In this document: one piece after another, positions 18,999-27,172 of the stretch
How positions within the stretch are numbered: position 1 is the stretch's first letter
How the letters are laid out: each line of letters starts with the position of its first letter
Assembly: GCA_016713025.1 (NCBI GenBank)
Contig: JADJPZ010000004.1
Span: 682,001-746,000 of the forward strand
Direction: 5' to 3'
Length of the DNA stretch: 64,000 bases
DNA from: Saprospiraceae bacterium
GTDB taxonomy: Bacteria; Bacteroidota; Bacteroidia; Chitinophagales; Saprospiraceae
Notes under the pieces: generated by a model
What the model saw: only the letters and a program-made list of their open reading frames with translations
What the model was told of the DNA's origin: nothing
Database searches by the model: none
Translations under genes and position numbers: made by a program

Positions 18999-19065
18999 AT
19001 TTAAAAAATGATAATTCACAATTTTTTGAGATAAAAGTTATTGCTTTCAAATAAAACATAATTAA

Positions 19066-20613
19066 ATGAAGCGTCGTCAATTTTTACAATCAGGATCTTT
19101 GCTTTCTGTGCCCGTAGTGTTGGGCGGTATGGACATTTCTGCCGTTGCCAACTCCTCCTTGTTCAATTATTTGAATATGGATGATGAAAGGGTATTGGTA
19201 CTCATACAACTCAACGGCGGAAATGATGGTCTGAACATGATCATTCCCTTGGATCAGTATTCGGGACTTAGTGCAGTCCGACCATTACTTATGTTGCCGG
19301 AGTCATCTGTTTTGAAATTGACAGATAAAACGGGAATTCACCCTGCTATGAGCGGATTGAATAAATTATACAAAGAAGGTATGCTGGCTGTAGTTCAATC
19401 TGTAGGCTATCCGAATCAAAACCGATCGCATTTCAGATCCACAGACATTTGGATGAGTGCTTCAGATGCAAAAGAGTATATAGCCACAGGCTGGGCAGGA
19501 CGTTATTTCGACGGCAATCACCCTACTTATCCTTCGGGTTATCCCAATAACAATTTTCCTGACCCTTTAGCAATCACAATTAGTTCTTTAGTCTCTGAAA
19601 CATGTCAGGGGACAGTGAATAATTTTAGTTATGCCTTGACTGCTCAAAGTTCTGTAAAAATAGTAGAAGAGACTATTGCCGGACCTAGTGATAACACCTG
19701 CTACAGCGCAGAGGTTGAATTTGTAAGATCAACAATAAAGCAATCCAATGCTTATGCATCAAATATATTATCCGCTTTTTCAAAGGGTAAAAATGTAGCG
19801 ACATATCCCACAACAAATTTGGCTACCCAATTGAAAACTGTAGCAAATCTAATAGCCGGTGGATTGCGAACAAAAATTTATGTTGTTTCGATAGGTGGCT
19901 TTGATACGCATGCCAGTCAGGTGCAGGTGGGTGAGCCGACAGTAGGTAACCACGCTAACTTATTAAAAACCATATCTGATGCGGTTTCAAGTTTTATGGA
20001 CGATTTGAAAGCCATTGGTTTATCAGAGAAAGTGGTCGGAATGACATTTTCCGAATTTGGAAGACAAATCAGAGCTAACAATAGTTTAGGTACTGATCAC
20101 GGTACTGCAGCTCCTTTGATACTTTTTGGAAGCTGTGTAAATGCCAATATTTATGGTAATAATCCTCAAATCACTTCCACCGTTGCCGCACAGGAAGGAG
20201 TACCTATGCAGTATGATTTCAGGTCAGTATATGCCAGTTTGTTGATTGATTGGTTAGGGGTTCCGGCTGAACAGGTAAAATCAGTACTGTTTAAAGATTT
20301 TCAAAAGTTGCCTATCGTCAAGAACTGCTCTAAACCATCTTCAGTAGATGATGACATTATTGAGATTCAGGCAAATATTGCACCCAACCCTTGTTCCGAC
20401 TATCTTTATGTGAATTTTAACAATATCGGAAAGCATGTACATCTAAGCATTTTTAATGCTATAGGTTCTCAGCTCGATATTCCGGTCAATAAGACACTTT
20501 CGCAAGGTCCACATGAAGTAATGGTTGATACTTCAAGGTTTCAGTCGGGGTCTTACTTTGTACGATTGGCTGTAGATAATGCCGTACAAACATTAAAGTT
20601 TATTAAGATTTAG
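19066..20613 (+). CDS. DUF1501 protein with type IX secretion sorting domain
   Basis: A 515-residue exported protein. The N-terminus MKRRQFLQSGSLLSVPVVLG resembles a Tat-type signal (RRQFL). The DUF1501 domain, distantly related to alkaline phosphatases/sulfatases, shows QLNGGNDGLNMIIP, the FRSTDIW segment and GGFDTHASQ. The last ~80 residues (from IAPNPCSDYLYV to AVQTLKFIKI) form a T9SS type A C-terminal sorting domain, so the mature protein is probably secreted or attached to the surface. It pairs with the DUF1800 gene upstream. Confidence 0.9.
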   Translation: MKRRQFLQSGSLLSVPVVLGGMDISAVANSSLFNYLNMDDERVLVLIQLNGGNDGLNMIIPLDQYSGLSAVRPLLMLPESSVLKLTDKTGIHPAMSGLNKLYKEGMLAVVQSVGYPNQNRSHFRSTDIWMSASDAKEYIATGWAGRYFDGNHPTYPSGYPNNNFPDPLAITISSLVSETCQGTVNNFSYALTAQSSVKIVEETIAGPSDNTCYSAEVEFVRSTIKQSNAYASNILSAFSKGKNVATYPTTNLATQLKTVANLIAGGLRTKIYVVSIGGFDTHASQVQVGEPTVGNHANLLKTISDAVSSFMDDLKAIGLSEKVVGMTFSEFGRQIRANNSLGTDHGTAAPLILFGSCVNANIYGNNPQITSTVAAQEGVPMQYDFRSVYASLLIDWLGVPAEQVKSVLFKDFQKLPIVKNCSKPSSVDDDIIEIQANIAPNPCSDYLYVNFNNIGKHVHLSIFNAIGSQLDIPVNKTLSQGPHEVMVDTSRFQSGSYFVRLAVDNAVQTLKFIKI

Positions 20614-20834
20614 ATTTAAATTTACCAGCTGGCGCAAGTTTCAGGCTGTTTCAAGCCTGATAAATGCAAATTGTGTCGTTAAATAATCTCTGGCACTACT
20701 ATTTATCTCTGAAAAAGAGATATAGGATAAATGAATACAAAAGCCATACAATTTTTTAGGCTGTGTGGATTTGAGTATTTATACTACTATTCATGGGAAA
20801 GCCTTAGCATCGCAGCGACGCAGTAATTACTATT
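20614..20834. other. Intergenic region with two small hairpins
   Basis: Two short perfect hairpins occur: TCAGGCT (20641-20647) with AGCCTGA (20654-20660), and TATCTCT with AGAGATA around 20703-20722. Neither is followed by a T run, so I do not call terminators. No coding frame is convincing here. Confidence 0.4.
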
Positions 20835-20962
20835 CCAAGCTGGGTTTGCATAGGTTTCTTAGTTTGCATAGTTTGCATAGGATGCTCACGATCTATACCA
20901 CCATCTATGCTCATCCATGCTCTATGCTATCTATGCTTCAGTCTTAACTTCACTCAGCTTGG
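20835..20962. repeat. Imperfect 128-bp inverted repeat with internal TTTGCATAG copies
   Basis: The arms CCAAGCTGGG (20835-20844) and CTCAGCTTGG (20953-20962) are near-perfect inverse copies. The left half holds three direct copies of TTTGCATAG (20845, 20863, 20872). The right half holds three CTATGC (20905, 20922, 20931), their inverse. The whole can fold into a cruciform or long hairpin. Function unknown. Confidence 0.6.
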
Positions 20963-21069
20963 ATGTCTGAATTTTGCCTTTAATACAGTAATCTTTTACT
21001 TTAATGATTGCAATTTCGAATATTTTAAAATTTAAACATATTTTTACACTTTTGTTAAAGGATAAATCT

Positions 21070-22185
21070 ATGGCAAATAATAACTTATTGTATCTTTTGA
21101 TTATAATGTTTTGTGGAGGAATTTTTTCCTGCATACCAGATACAGGGGACAAGTCATCGCACTTTGAATTGTCACTATCAGATAGTGAAATACAAATGAT
21201 AATTGATCTTGGAGATAAACGTGATATAAAATCTCTTTATTCGTACTTGCGACACTCAAATCCGTCTTACAGGTTTCAGGCTTTGCAGATGTTCGGTTCT
21301 ATAAAAAATGCTGAAGCCAATGATTCGATATATCCGCTTTTATCTGACCCAAACTTACAAATCCGAGCGGCCGCTGCTTATGCCATAGGTCAAAACGGAG
21401 ACCCCAGTAGTGCCATCAGACTTATTTCAGCTTTCAGAGGAAAAGACACAGTCGAAGTAAATAATATTTTTAATGCTAATATACTTGAGGCGGTTGGCAA
21501 GGTAGGTAATCTTGATGATCTTAAAGCCTTAGCTACAGTGAAAACATACCGACCCTCAGACAGTTTGCTTTTGTTGGGCCAGGCCCGAGCTATATTCCGG
21601 ATGGCATCAAGAAACATTATATGTGATGAAGGCACTTCAAGAATGGTCGACATACTACAATCTGAATTGATCGCTGATGATGTCAGAATATACGCTTCAC
21701 ATTATCTTGCCCGATCAAAAGATATCAACCTTGATATGTCAAAAATCAGACTCACTGACATTTTTAACAAAGAAAGAAATCCGGATGTCAGAGGACCATT
21801 GGCAATTGCTTTAGGGAAAAGTAAAGACACCATATTTGTTCCTGTTCTGAAAACTGCATTTATAGCTGAGACCGATTACAGAGTAAAGGCTAATATACTC
21901 AGAGCCATGAGCAATTTCCCTTACCATCAGATAAAAGATATTATCATCCCAAATCTTAAAAATGAAAATCTACATCTTGCTTCCACTGCTGCCAATGTCA
22001 TAGTCACCAACGGAGATATCATGGATGTACCGCTTTATGCTCAATATGATACCATTACCGTGCCATGGCAAGTCAGATCAAAGATGAATGCTGCTGTGCT
22101 GGCGCATTCTGCATTGTTTTTTACAAAGAGCAAGACTGCTTTTTCAGAAAGGATAAAACAAAACATAAAAAAACGCTTCCTCTGA
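21070..22185 (+). CDS. HEAT-repeat lipoprotein, N-terminal part of a frameshifted HEAT-cyclophilin gene
   Basis: This is the 371-codon first half of a gene that continues in another frame at 22214. The ATG at 21070 gives a short signal peptide ending in the lipobox GIFSC. An earlier ATG at 21004 would bury it. The rest is a HEAT-like alpha solenoid (DLGDKRDIKSLYSYLRHSNP, IRAAAAYAIGQNGD), a protein-binding scaffold. The frame breaks after KQNIKK in a seven-A run at 22167-22173. Removing one A joins it to KNASSDYEKVSYIEAL and the peptidyl-prolyl isomerase part. See the next entry. Confidence 0.85.
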   Translation: MANNNLLYLLIIMFCGGIFSCIPDTGDKSSHFELSLSDSEIQMIIDLGDKRDIKSLYSYLRHSNPSYRFQALQMFGSIKNAEANDSIYPLLSDPNLQIRAAAAYAIGQNGDPSSAIRLISAFRGKDTVEVNNIFNANILEAVGKVGNLDDLKALATVKTYRPSDSLLLLGQARAIFRMASRNIICDEGTSRMVDILQSELIADDVRIYASHYLARSKDINLDMSKIRLTDIFNKERNPDVRGPLAIALGKSKDTIFVPVLKTAFIAETDYRVKANILRAMSNFPYHQIKDIIIPNLKNENLHLASTAANVIVTNGDIMDVPLYAQYDTITVPWQVRSKMNAAVLAHSALFFTKSKTAFSERIKQNIKKRFL

Positions 22186-22213
22186 CTATGAGAAAGTCTC
22201 TTATATAGAAGCT

Positions 22214-23083
22214 TTGAGCAAAGATCCCTTTAATTACTTTCAGCTTATACAGCTTTACCAGAATGAAAGCAACAATCATCCGAAAATGGCGGCCGTCGAA
22301 GGTTTGGGCAATATCTTAAAGAACCCTCTTTTTTTTAAAGCCTTTGGCAATGGTTATGGTAAGATAAAGTCTGAAATTCTCAATGTATTGGGGTCGGCGA
22401 TTACAAGTGGTGATCAGGGGCAGATAGCTGTGGCTTCAGGCATTCTAAAAGATCAGGCTTTACAGTGGAGAGAGTGGGTGAAAGATGTTACTTTCATGAA
22501 AGATGCTCTGGCCAAATTAAAACTTCCGGCAGATATTGAGTCGTACAATGAATTGAACTCATGTATAGCATATATGGAAGGAGCAGAATTTAAAGCAGAA
22601 AAACCAACATACAATCATCCTGTTGATTGGTCTGTAATTCAAACCATAGGTGATTCGAGCATCGCTGCTGTAAAAACCACAAAAGGTATCATCAGAATAA
22701 AATTATACAAAAATATGGCACCTGGTTCTGTGGCAAATTTTGTAAATCTCATCAATCAGAAATTTTTTAATGATAAAAGTTTTCACAGAGTTGTCCCTAA
22801 TTTTGTAATTCAAACAGGCTGCCCCAGAGGCGACGGTTATGGTTCACCAGACTATTCAATTAGAACTGAAGTACCACAAATTTCATACAGTGGAGAAGGC
22901 TATGTAGGTATGGCTTCTGCCGGACAAGACACAGAAAGCAGTCAGTGGTTTATTACTCATTCAGCTACCCCTCATCTCGAAGGCAACTATACTATTTTTG
23001 GAAAAGTAGTGGAGGGTATGGAAGTAGTCCATAATATACAAATGGGTGATAAAATCAATGAAATAATCCTTGTAAATAAATAA
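22214..23083 (+). CDS. Cyclophilin-type peptidyl-prolyl isomerase, C-terminal part of the HEAT-cyclophilin gene
   Basis: The frame is open from 22169; the TTG at 22214 is only the first formal start. After about 120 further helical-repeat residues, a cyclophilin domain begins at VKTTKGIIRIKLYKNMAPGS, with catalytic-type segments KSFHRVVPNFVIQTGCP and the ITHSATPHLEGNYTIFGKVV end. The domain should catalyse proline isomerisation. With its HEAT half it would form a roughly 670-residue periplasm-facing lipoprotein foldase. Alone this piece has no signal peptide, which supports the view that the break is an artefact or a recent mutation. Confidence 0.85.
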   Translation: MSKDPFNYFQLIQLYQNESNNHPKMAAVEGLGNILKNPLFFKAFGNGYGKIKSEILNVLGSAITSGDQGQIAVASGILKDQALQWREWVKDVTFMKDALAKLKLPADIESYNELNSCIAYMEGAEFKAEKPTYNHPVDWSVIQTIGDSSIAAVKTTKGIIRIKLYKNMAPGSVANFVNLINQKFFNDKSFHRVVPNFVIQTGCPRGDGYGSPDYSIRTEVPQISYSGEGYVGMASAGQDTESSQWFITHSATPHLEGNYTIFGKVVEGMEVVHNIQMGDKINEIILVNK

Positions 23084-23123
23084 TACCACTTCTAATACAA
23101 TCTCACTCATTAGATTCGTTAAA

Positions 23124-23870
23124 ATGAAAATTTGTTTTATTACTGACTTACATATAGACAATGAAGGTGTTTTGCCCTTCAATGTAGATGTAAGATTAAG
23201 AATTCAAAGAGTTTTATCCTATATAAAAAATAAAAACTACGACCTCATCATCCTCGGTGGAGATCTGTGTAATATGGAAGGCAATGTCGAAATCTACCAG
23301 TGGCTAAAAAAGCAAATAGATGACGTGGATATTTCTTGCCATATCATAGCAGGCAACCACGATGATGCTTCATTAATGGCCGAAGTGTTCGGGATAAAAC
23401 ATCTTTTGACTGAAAATGAGCTATATTATCATTTGTCTTTCATGAATACGGGAGATGTTTACTTCTTGGATACTTCAAAAGGAAGTATGTCTGATCAGCA
23501 ATTCTTATGGCTTGAAGACAAAATCAAAAATCATACACATGATGATATTGTGATTTGTATGCATCATCCACCTGTTTTGGCTGGTTCAAAACATATGGAA
23601 CCAAAATATTTTTTTACTCAATCCGAAAGGTTTAAATCACTTTGTGACAGAAATCCTTTAAAACGTTTCATTATTTTTTCAGGGCACTACCATATGGCAA
23701 GAACTGTTTTTAATGACAATATTATTTTATTTATCAGCCCTGCTACCTGTGTACAGATTGACCCGAACAGTGAAGAATTTGTCATAAGAGATACAATCAA
23801 TTTCGGATATAGGGAGATTTTTTATGGAAATCATAAGGTCAATATGACCAACATTGTATATTTGCAATAG
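23124..23870 (+). CDS. Metallophosphoesterase family protein
   Basis: A 248-residue calcineurin-like phosphoesterase, cytosolic. All metal motifs are present: DLHID (Asp8, His10), GGDLCN, GNHDDAS, the histidines of CMHHPP and GHYH near the end. It resembles the CpdA/Icc 3',5'-cyclic-AMP phosphodiesterase group, but the substrate cannot be set from sequence. It begins 40 bases after the cyclophilin gene and may be co-transcribed with it. Confidence 0.87.
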   Translation: MKICFITDLHIDNEGVLPFNVDVRLRIQRVLSYIKNKNYDLIILGGDLCNMEGNVEIYQWLKKQIDDVDISCHIIAGNHDDASLMAEVFGIKHLLTENELYYHLSFMNTGDVYFLDTSKGSMSDQQFLWLEDKIKNHTHDDIVICMHHPPVLAGSKHMEPKYFFTQSERFKSLCDRNPLKRFIIFSGHYHMARTVFNDNIILFISPATCVQIDPNSEEFVIRDTINFGYREIFYGNHKVNMTNIVYLQ

Positions 23871-23999
23871 TTGCGGACAATTGCAAGTCAGTAACTCAGA
23901 GCAGAAAAATGTGGTGGGGAAAGTGTGTCTGCTCCCTAAGAGATGTTCGAAAACTAAAATACTGGTTTTGAGTCAATAAGAAGCTATTTTTTTTGCTGA

Positions 24000-24103
24000 T
24001 TATACCAAACAGAAAATTGATTACGAAAATTTACTATCATAATTATTTAATTTACAATACATTATGATTTGAATTTTTACAGAATATTCTCTTTCCACTA
24101 TAA
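24000..24103. repeat. Family 3 short inverted-terminal repeat, copy A
   Basis: 104 bases that match 51811-51915 over the full length at roughly three bases in four. The termini are inverse copies: TTATACCAAACAGAAAAT at the left, and a degenerate inverse ending in ACTATAA at the right. It lies between two convergent genes, 12 bases beyond the stop of the gene at 24116. Confidence 0.6.
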
Positions 24104-24115
24104 TATGTGTTGTCC

Positions 24116-24946
24116 TTATAATCTGATGGACGCGTATACCGGCAAATGATCAGAAATGTATCTACCATTTTTGCGTTTACCGTCTAAATGGATGTATTTT
24201 AGGATTTTAACTTTTGAAGAAAAAATGAAATCAATTCGACGAGTGTTATTCTCCTTGCCAAAACCATTGAAAGTGCCTTGTGGTCCATTTATTTTCTGTG
24301 GGAGCTTGTGATGAGCGGCTACTAATAACTGAATAGGTTTTTCTTCAGGGGTGGCGTTAAAATCACCCATCAGGATATAAGGTTGGTTTTCAGGATTTAT
24401 TTCAGATACTTTTTTTAAAATCAATTCGGCAGATCTCAGTCTGGCTGACTGGCCTTTATGGTCAAAATGCGTATTGAAAATCCAGACCGATTTTTTACTT
24501 ATCTTGTGGGATATCTGTGCATAAGAACAGATCCGGGGTAATGCTGCATCCCATCCAACTGAAACTTTATTTGGAGTATCGGATAGCCAGAATGTGCCGG
24601 ACTGATATATGGTAAATACAGTCGTATCAATATAAATAGCACTAAATTCGCCTTTTTGGTATCCATCATCTCGACCACAGCCAGCATATGTATAATTTAC
24701 AAGTGCACTGTCGAGATATTGCACCTGATGAAATAATCCTTCTTGTATACCTAAAATATCGGGTTTCTTTGTTTGGATTAATTCCACCATTTCTAGTTTT
24801 CTTAAATGCCAGTTGTCCAACGAATCTCTTTTTTCATCGTATCGGATATTCAAAGTCATCACATTAAATTTTTGTGATACTAATTCGTTATGAAAAATCA
24901 CACTTAAAGCAATAAACCAGATGATTGTAAAATTATTCTTTGTCAT
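24116..24946 (-). CDS. Exported endonuclease/exonuclease/phosphatase family protein
   Basis: A 276-residue protein with a signal peptide (about residues 1-24) and a complete DNase I-like/EEP fold. Motifs in order are MTLNIRYD, GIQEGLFHQV (metal Glu), NTHFDHKG, ILMGDFNATPEEKP, RIDFIFSS and the terminal SDHLPVYASI with the catalytic Asp-His. Members hydrolyse phosphodiester or phosphomonoester bonds in nucleic acids, lipids or sugars. The export signal suggests a scavenging role. It stands alone on the minus strand. Confidence 0.9.
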   Translation of the reverse strand: MTKNNFTIIWFIALSVIFHNELVSQKFNVMTLNIRYDEKRDSLDNWHLRKLEMVELIQTKKPDILGIQEGLFHQVQYLDSALVNYTYAGCGRDDGYQKGEFSAIYIDTTVFTIYQSGTFWLSDTPNKVSVGWDAALPRICSYAQISHKISKKSVWIFNTHFDHKGQSARLRSAELILKKVSEINPENQPYILMGDFNATPEEKPIQLLVAAHHKLPQKINGPQGTFNGFGKENNTRRIDFIFSSKVKILKYIHLDGKRKNGRYISDHLPVYASIRL

Positions 24947-25066
24947 ATTTGAGTTGACTTTAATTAATACCTCAAAGCATTTTGATTACTTACTTCCTTT
25001 TTGGGAATTACCATCAGGTGTAAAAGTATAAAAAAAAATCCATTTCCATCACATCAGAAACAATTA

Positions 25067-25405
25067 GTGTGTATAACAAAATAGAAGTTATTTTCTCTAA
25101 TAAAGAAATTCCTTGCTAACTTGTCCTTCGTAAGAATGAAGCCTATATGAAAAAAATATATTACAAAAGCTGGGGTTTCCCATTTTTGCACTAAAATTGT
25201 TTAAACTGCCCGCTACCCTCATTCCCTAAAGAGCCTGTCAAGCTACGCTTGAGACGACCCACCCTTTACCACTCTTCAGGCATCTGATCTCCCCTTCAGG
25301 GGTCGGGGGTAAATTGATGAAATATTCCATCTAGACACATTCTCAAAAGTGCCGTTAGCTCGTTTTCATTCTTATCCTAAAAGAAGTGCAATATGTTATA
25401 CACAC
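25067..25405. mobile_element. Family 2 miniature element, long copy (339 bp)
   Basis: The ends GTGTGTATAAC (25067) and GTTATACACAC (25395-25405) are perfect inverse copies. The 7-mer ACAATTA directly flanks both sides (25060-25066 and 25406-25412), as expected of a target duplication. The core shares stretches such as CCTGTCAAGCTACGCTTGAGAC with other copies, but inverted relative to the copy at 40895. No protein is encoded. The right end is 119 bases before the desaturase start. Confidence 0.75.
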
Positions 25406-25490
25406 ACAATTATGATACATTATAAAATCTTATGCCCGTAGTTATACACACTTTTATAGAATTTTATATGTATAGGTTGCAAAGTTTCCA

Positions 25491-25498
25491 TATCTTTG
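25491..25498 (+). promoter_or_regulatory. -7 promoter box of the desaturase gene
   Basis: TATCTTTG, a full TAnnTTTG match, 25 bases before the start codon. A TTG at 25477 is too close to be a regular -33 element. Confidence 0.5.
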
Positions 25499-25523
25499 CA
25501 TTTTATAAAATAATGCGATTTTG

Positions 25524-26552
25524 ATGACGACTGAGAATATTAAGATAGACAAATTCCTCCTGAAATCCTTCAACAAACATACACAAACCAGCAAAACAAA
25601 AGCAATCATTCAGATTATCAACTCTTTTGGACCTTTTCTTGCCATTTGGGTATTGATGTACCTATCGCTGGATTACAGTTATTGGCTTACTTTTGGTCTT
25701 GGGGTGATCAATGCCTTCTTTCTTGTACGTATATTTATTATTCAACATGATTGTGGTCATAGGACATTTTTGTCCAATGGAAAAGCAAGGGCAGTGGTTG
25801 GTTACATCTGTTCTTTATTCAGTACAATACCATATCATTATTGGTCAAAATCCCACCATCTACATCACGCTCACAATGGTCAGCTGGAATTAAGAGATAT
25901 CGGTGACATAGACACGCTGACAGTCAATGAGTTCAAAGTTCTCAATAAATGGGGAAGATTTAAATACAGACTTTACAGGTCATTTTTAGTTATGTTTATC
26001 TTAGGGCCAATATATTATGTCGTGATACACAACAGGCTTCCTATGATAAAAATGGATGTTTTTAAAAATGAAAAATGGCGCCTTTGGCTGAATAATTTCA
26101 TTTTAGTCAGTATTTTTTTGGTTTTAGGATATTTTTTAGGATTTGGAAAGTTCCTTCTTACTCATTTTACCATTGTTGTGATATTTTCAGTCATTGCCAT
26201 CTGGTTTTTTTATGTACAACATCAACATGAAGAAGCTTATAAACAGTGGCGCGATAAGTGGGACTATCTCACAGCAGCCATCAGAGGATCTACGTATTAT
26301 AAGGTTCCCAGGATGTTTAACTGGTTGACAGGAAATATTGGTATTCATCATATTCACCATTTGAATCCCGCCATACCCAATTATAATCTTAAAAGTGCAT
26401 TGGCAGAAAACCAATGGATCAATCAGTATGTGACCGTCATTACTTTTTGGCAAAGTCTTAAACTTGCATCCAACAAGTTGTGGGACGAGTCTACCCAAAG
26501 GATGATTACTTTTGCGGAGTACTATCAGCGAGAAAAAGCAGGATCGGTCTGA
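25524..26552 (+). CDS. Membrane fatty acid desaturase
   Basis: A 342-residue integral membrane di-iron desaturase. The three histidine boxes are HDCGH (near residue 75), HHLHHAH (near 111) and HQHEE/HHIHH (near 234 and 275-281). Four or so hydrophobic helices surround them. It introduces a double bond into acyl chains, probably to keep membrane lipids fluid. The ATG at 25524 is preferred to the TTG at 25521. It has its own promoter box and lies downstream of a family 2 element. It is a single-gene unit. Confidence 0.92.
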   Translation: MTTENIKIDKFLLKSFNKHTQTSKTKAIIQIINSFGPFLAIWVLMYLSLDYSYWLTFGLGVINAFFLVRIFIIQHDCGHRTFLSNGKARAVVGYICSLFSTIPYHYWSKSHHLHHAHNGQLELRDIGDIDTLTVNEFKVLNKWGRFKYRLYRSFLVMFILGPIYYVVIHNRLPMIKMDVFKNEKWRLWLNNFILVSIFLVLGYFLGFGKFLLTHFTIVVIFSVIAIWFFYVQHQHEEAYKQWRDKWDYLTAAIRGSTYYKVPRMFNWLTGNIGIHHIHHLNPAIPNYNLKSALAENQWINQYVTVITFWQSLKLASNKLWDESTQRMITFAEYYQREKAGSV

Positions 26553-26763
26553 TACCCGTATAAAATTAAAATCTTCAAAATAATTTATTAGTATAGTAGT
26601 TATCGACTGATAAAACATGTTTTTATTATGTCAAAACAACAAACAAAAAATATTAGAAGCATATGAAAAATTAGCTTATAAATAAATAATGGTGGTAAGG
26701 TTTTGGTTTACCCGTTGAAATGCATAACAATCACCGATCGATTGAAATTATTTATTATCATAG

Positions 26764-26898
26764 AAAGATAATGGGTTTTACGGTGAAAAAGTCTTTGAAC
26801 CCAAACCAGTAAAGGAATTTGAAAAATATGATCCAAGGCACTATAAAGAGTTATGCGATTTTCCTTCGTTTATTTGTGTGAGGGCCATTAAACAATGA
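26764..26898 (+). pseudogene. Possible coding remnant, about 44 codons
   Basis: A frame without a start codon reads NGFYGEKVFEPKPVKEFEKY, then DPRHYKELCDFPSFICVRAI, then KQ and TGA. The composition looks protein-like and unlike the AT-rich surroundings, but a stop lies just upstream at 26761. It may be the tail of a decayed gene. I do not recognise the family. The rest of 26553-26936 shows no feature. Confidence 0.3.
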
Positions 26899-26936
26899 TT
26901 TAAATTAGTTTGAATGTTTGTAAGTACATTACCTAT

Positions 26937-27075
26937 GTGTGTTTAACAAATTGCACGTTTTCAGTATTGTTCTTAAAAGACAACAAAAATGTGGTTGGAT
27001 TGAGGGGCTCGTCCCTTTAAGGGAATGAGGGTAGTGGGGAAGAAAATATGAATTTGTACAATTTGTTATACACAC
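26937..27075. mobile_element. Family 2 miniature element, short copy (139 bp)
   Basis: Ends GTGTGTTTAAC (26937-26947) and GTTATACACAC (27065-27075). Flanks ATTACCTAT (26928-26936) and ATCACCTAT (27076-27084) match at eight of nine positions, consistent with an aged 9-bp target duplication. The internal GGGAATGAGGGTAG matches the copy at 40895. It lies 98 bases upstream of the deaD start. Confidence 0.75.
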
Positions 27076-27142
27076 ATCACCTATTAACAAAACATTATTC
27101 CATGTCTGTTCCTGAACATGGTTTACTTGCAAAATATTTGAT

Positions 27143-27150
27143 TATCTTTG
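27143..27150 (+). promoter_or_regulatory. -7 promoter box of the DEAD-box helicase gene
   Basis: TATCTTTG, a full TAnnTTTG match, 22 bases before the TTG start at 27173. This places the start of transcription after the family 2 element and supports the TTG as the initiation codon. Confidence 0.55.
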
Positions 27151-27172
27151 CGGCTTCAAATAAAATTTACCC

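Noticed and set aside
20765..20947. 60-codon frame between DUF1501 and the HEAT gene
   Set aside because: It lies largely inside the inverted repeat with TTTGCATAG copies, and its peptide is repetitive and low in information.
25067..25405. Possible CRISPR or riboswitch in the long GC-richer intergenic region
   Set aside because: There are no regularly spaced direct repeats. The inverse ends and flanking ACAATTA identify a miniature mobile element instead.
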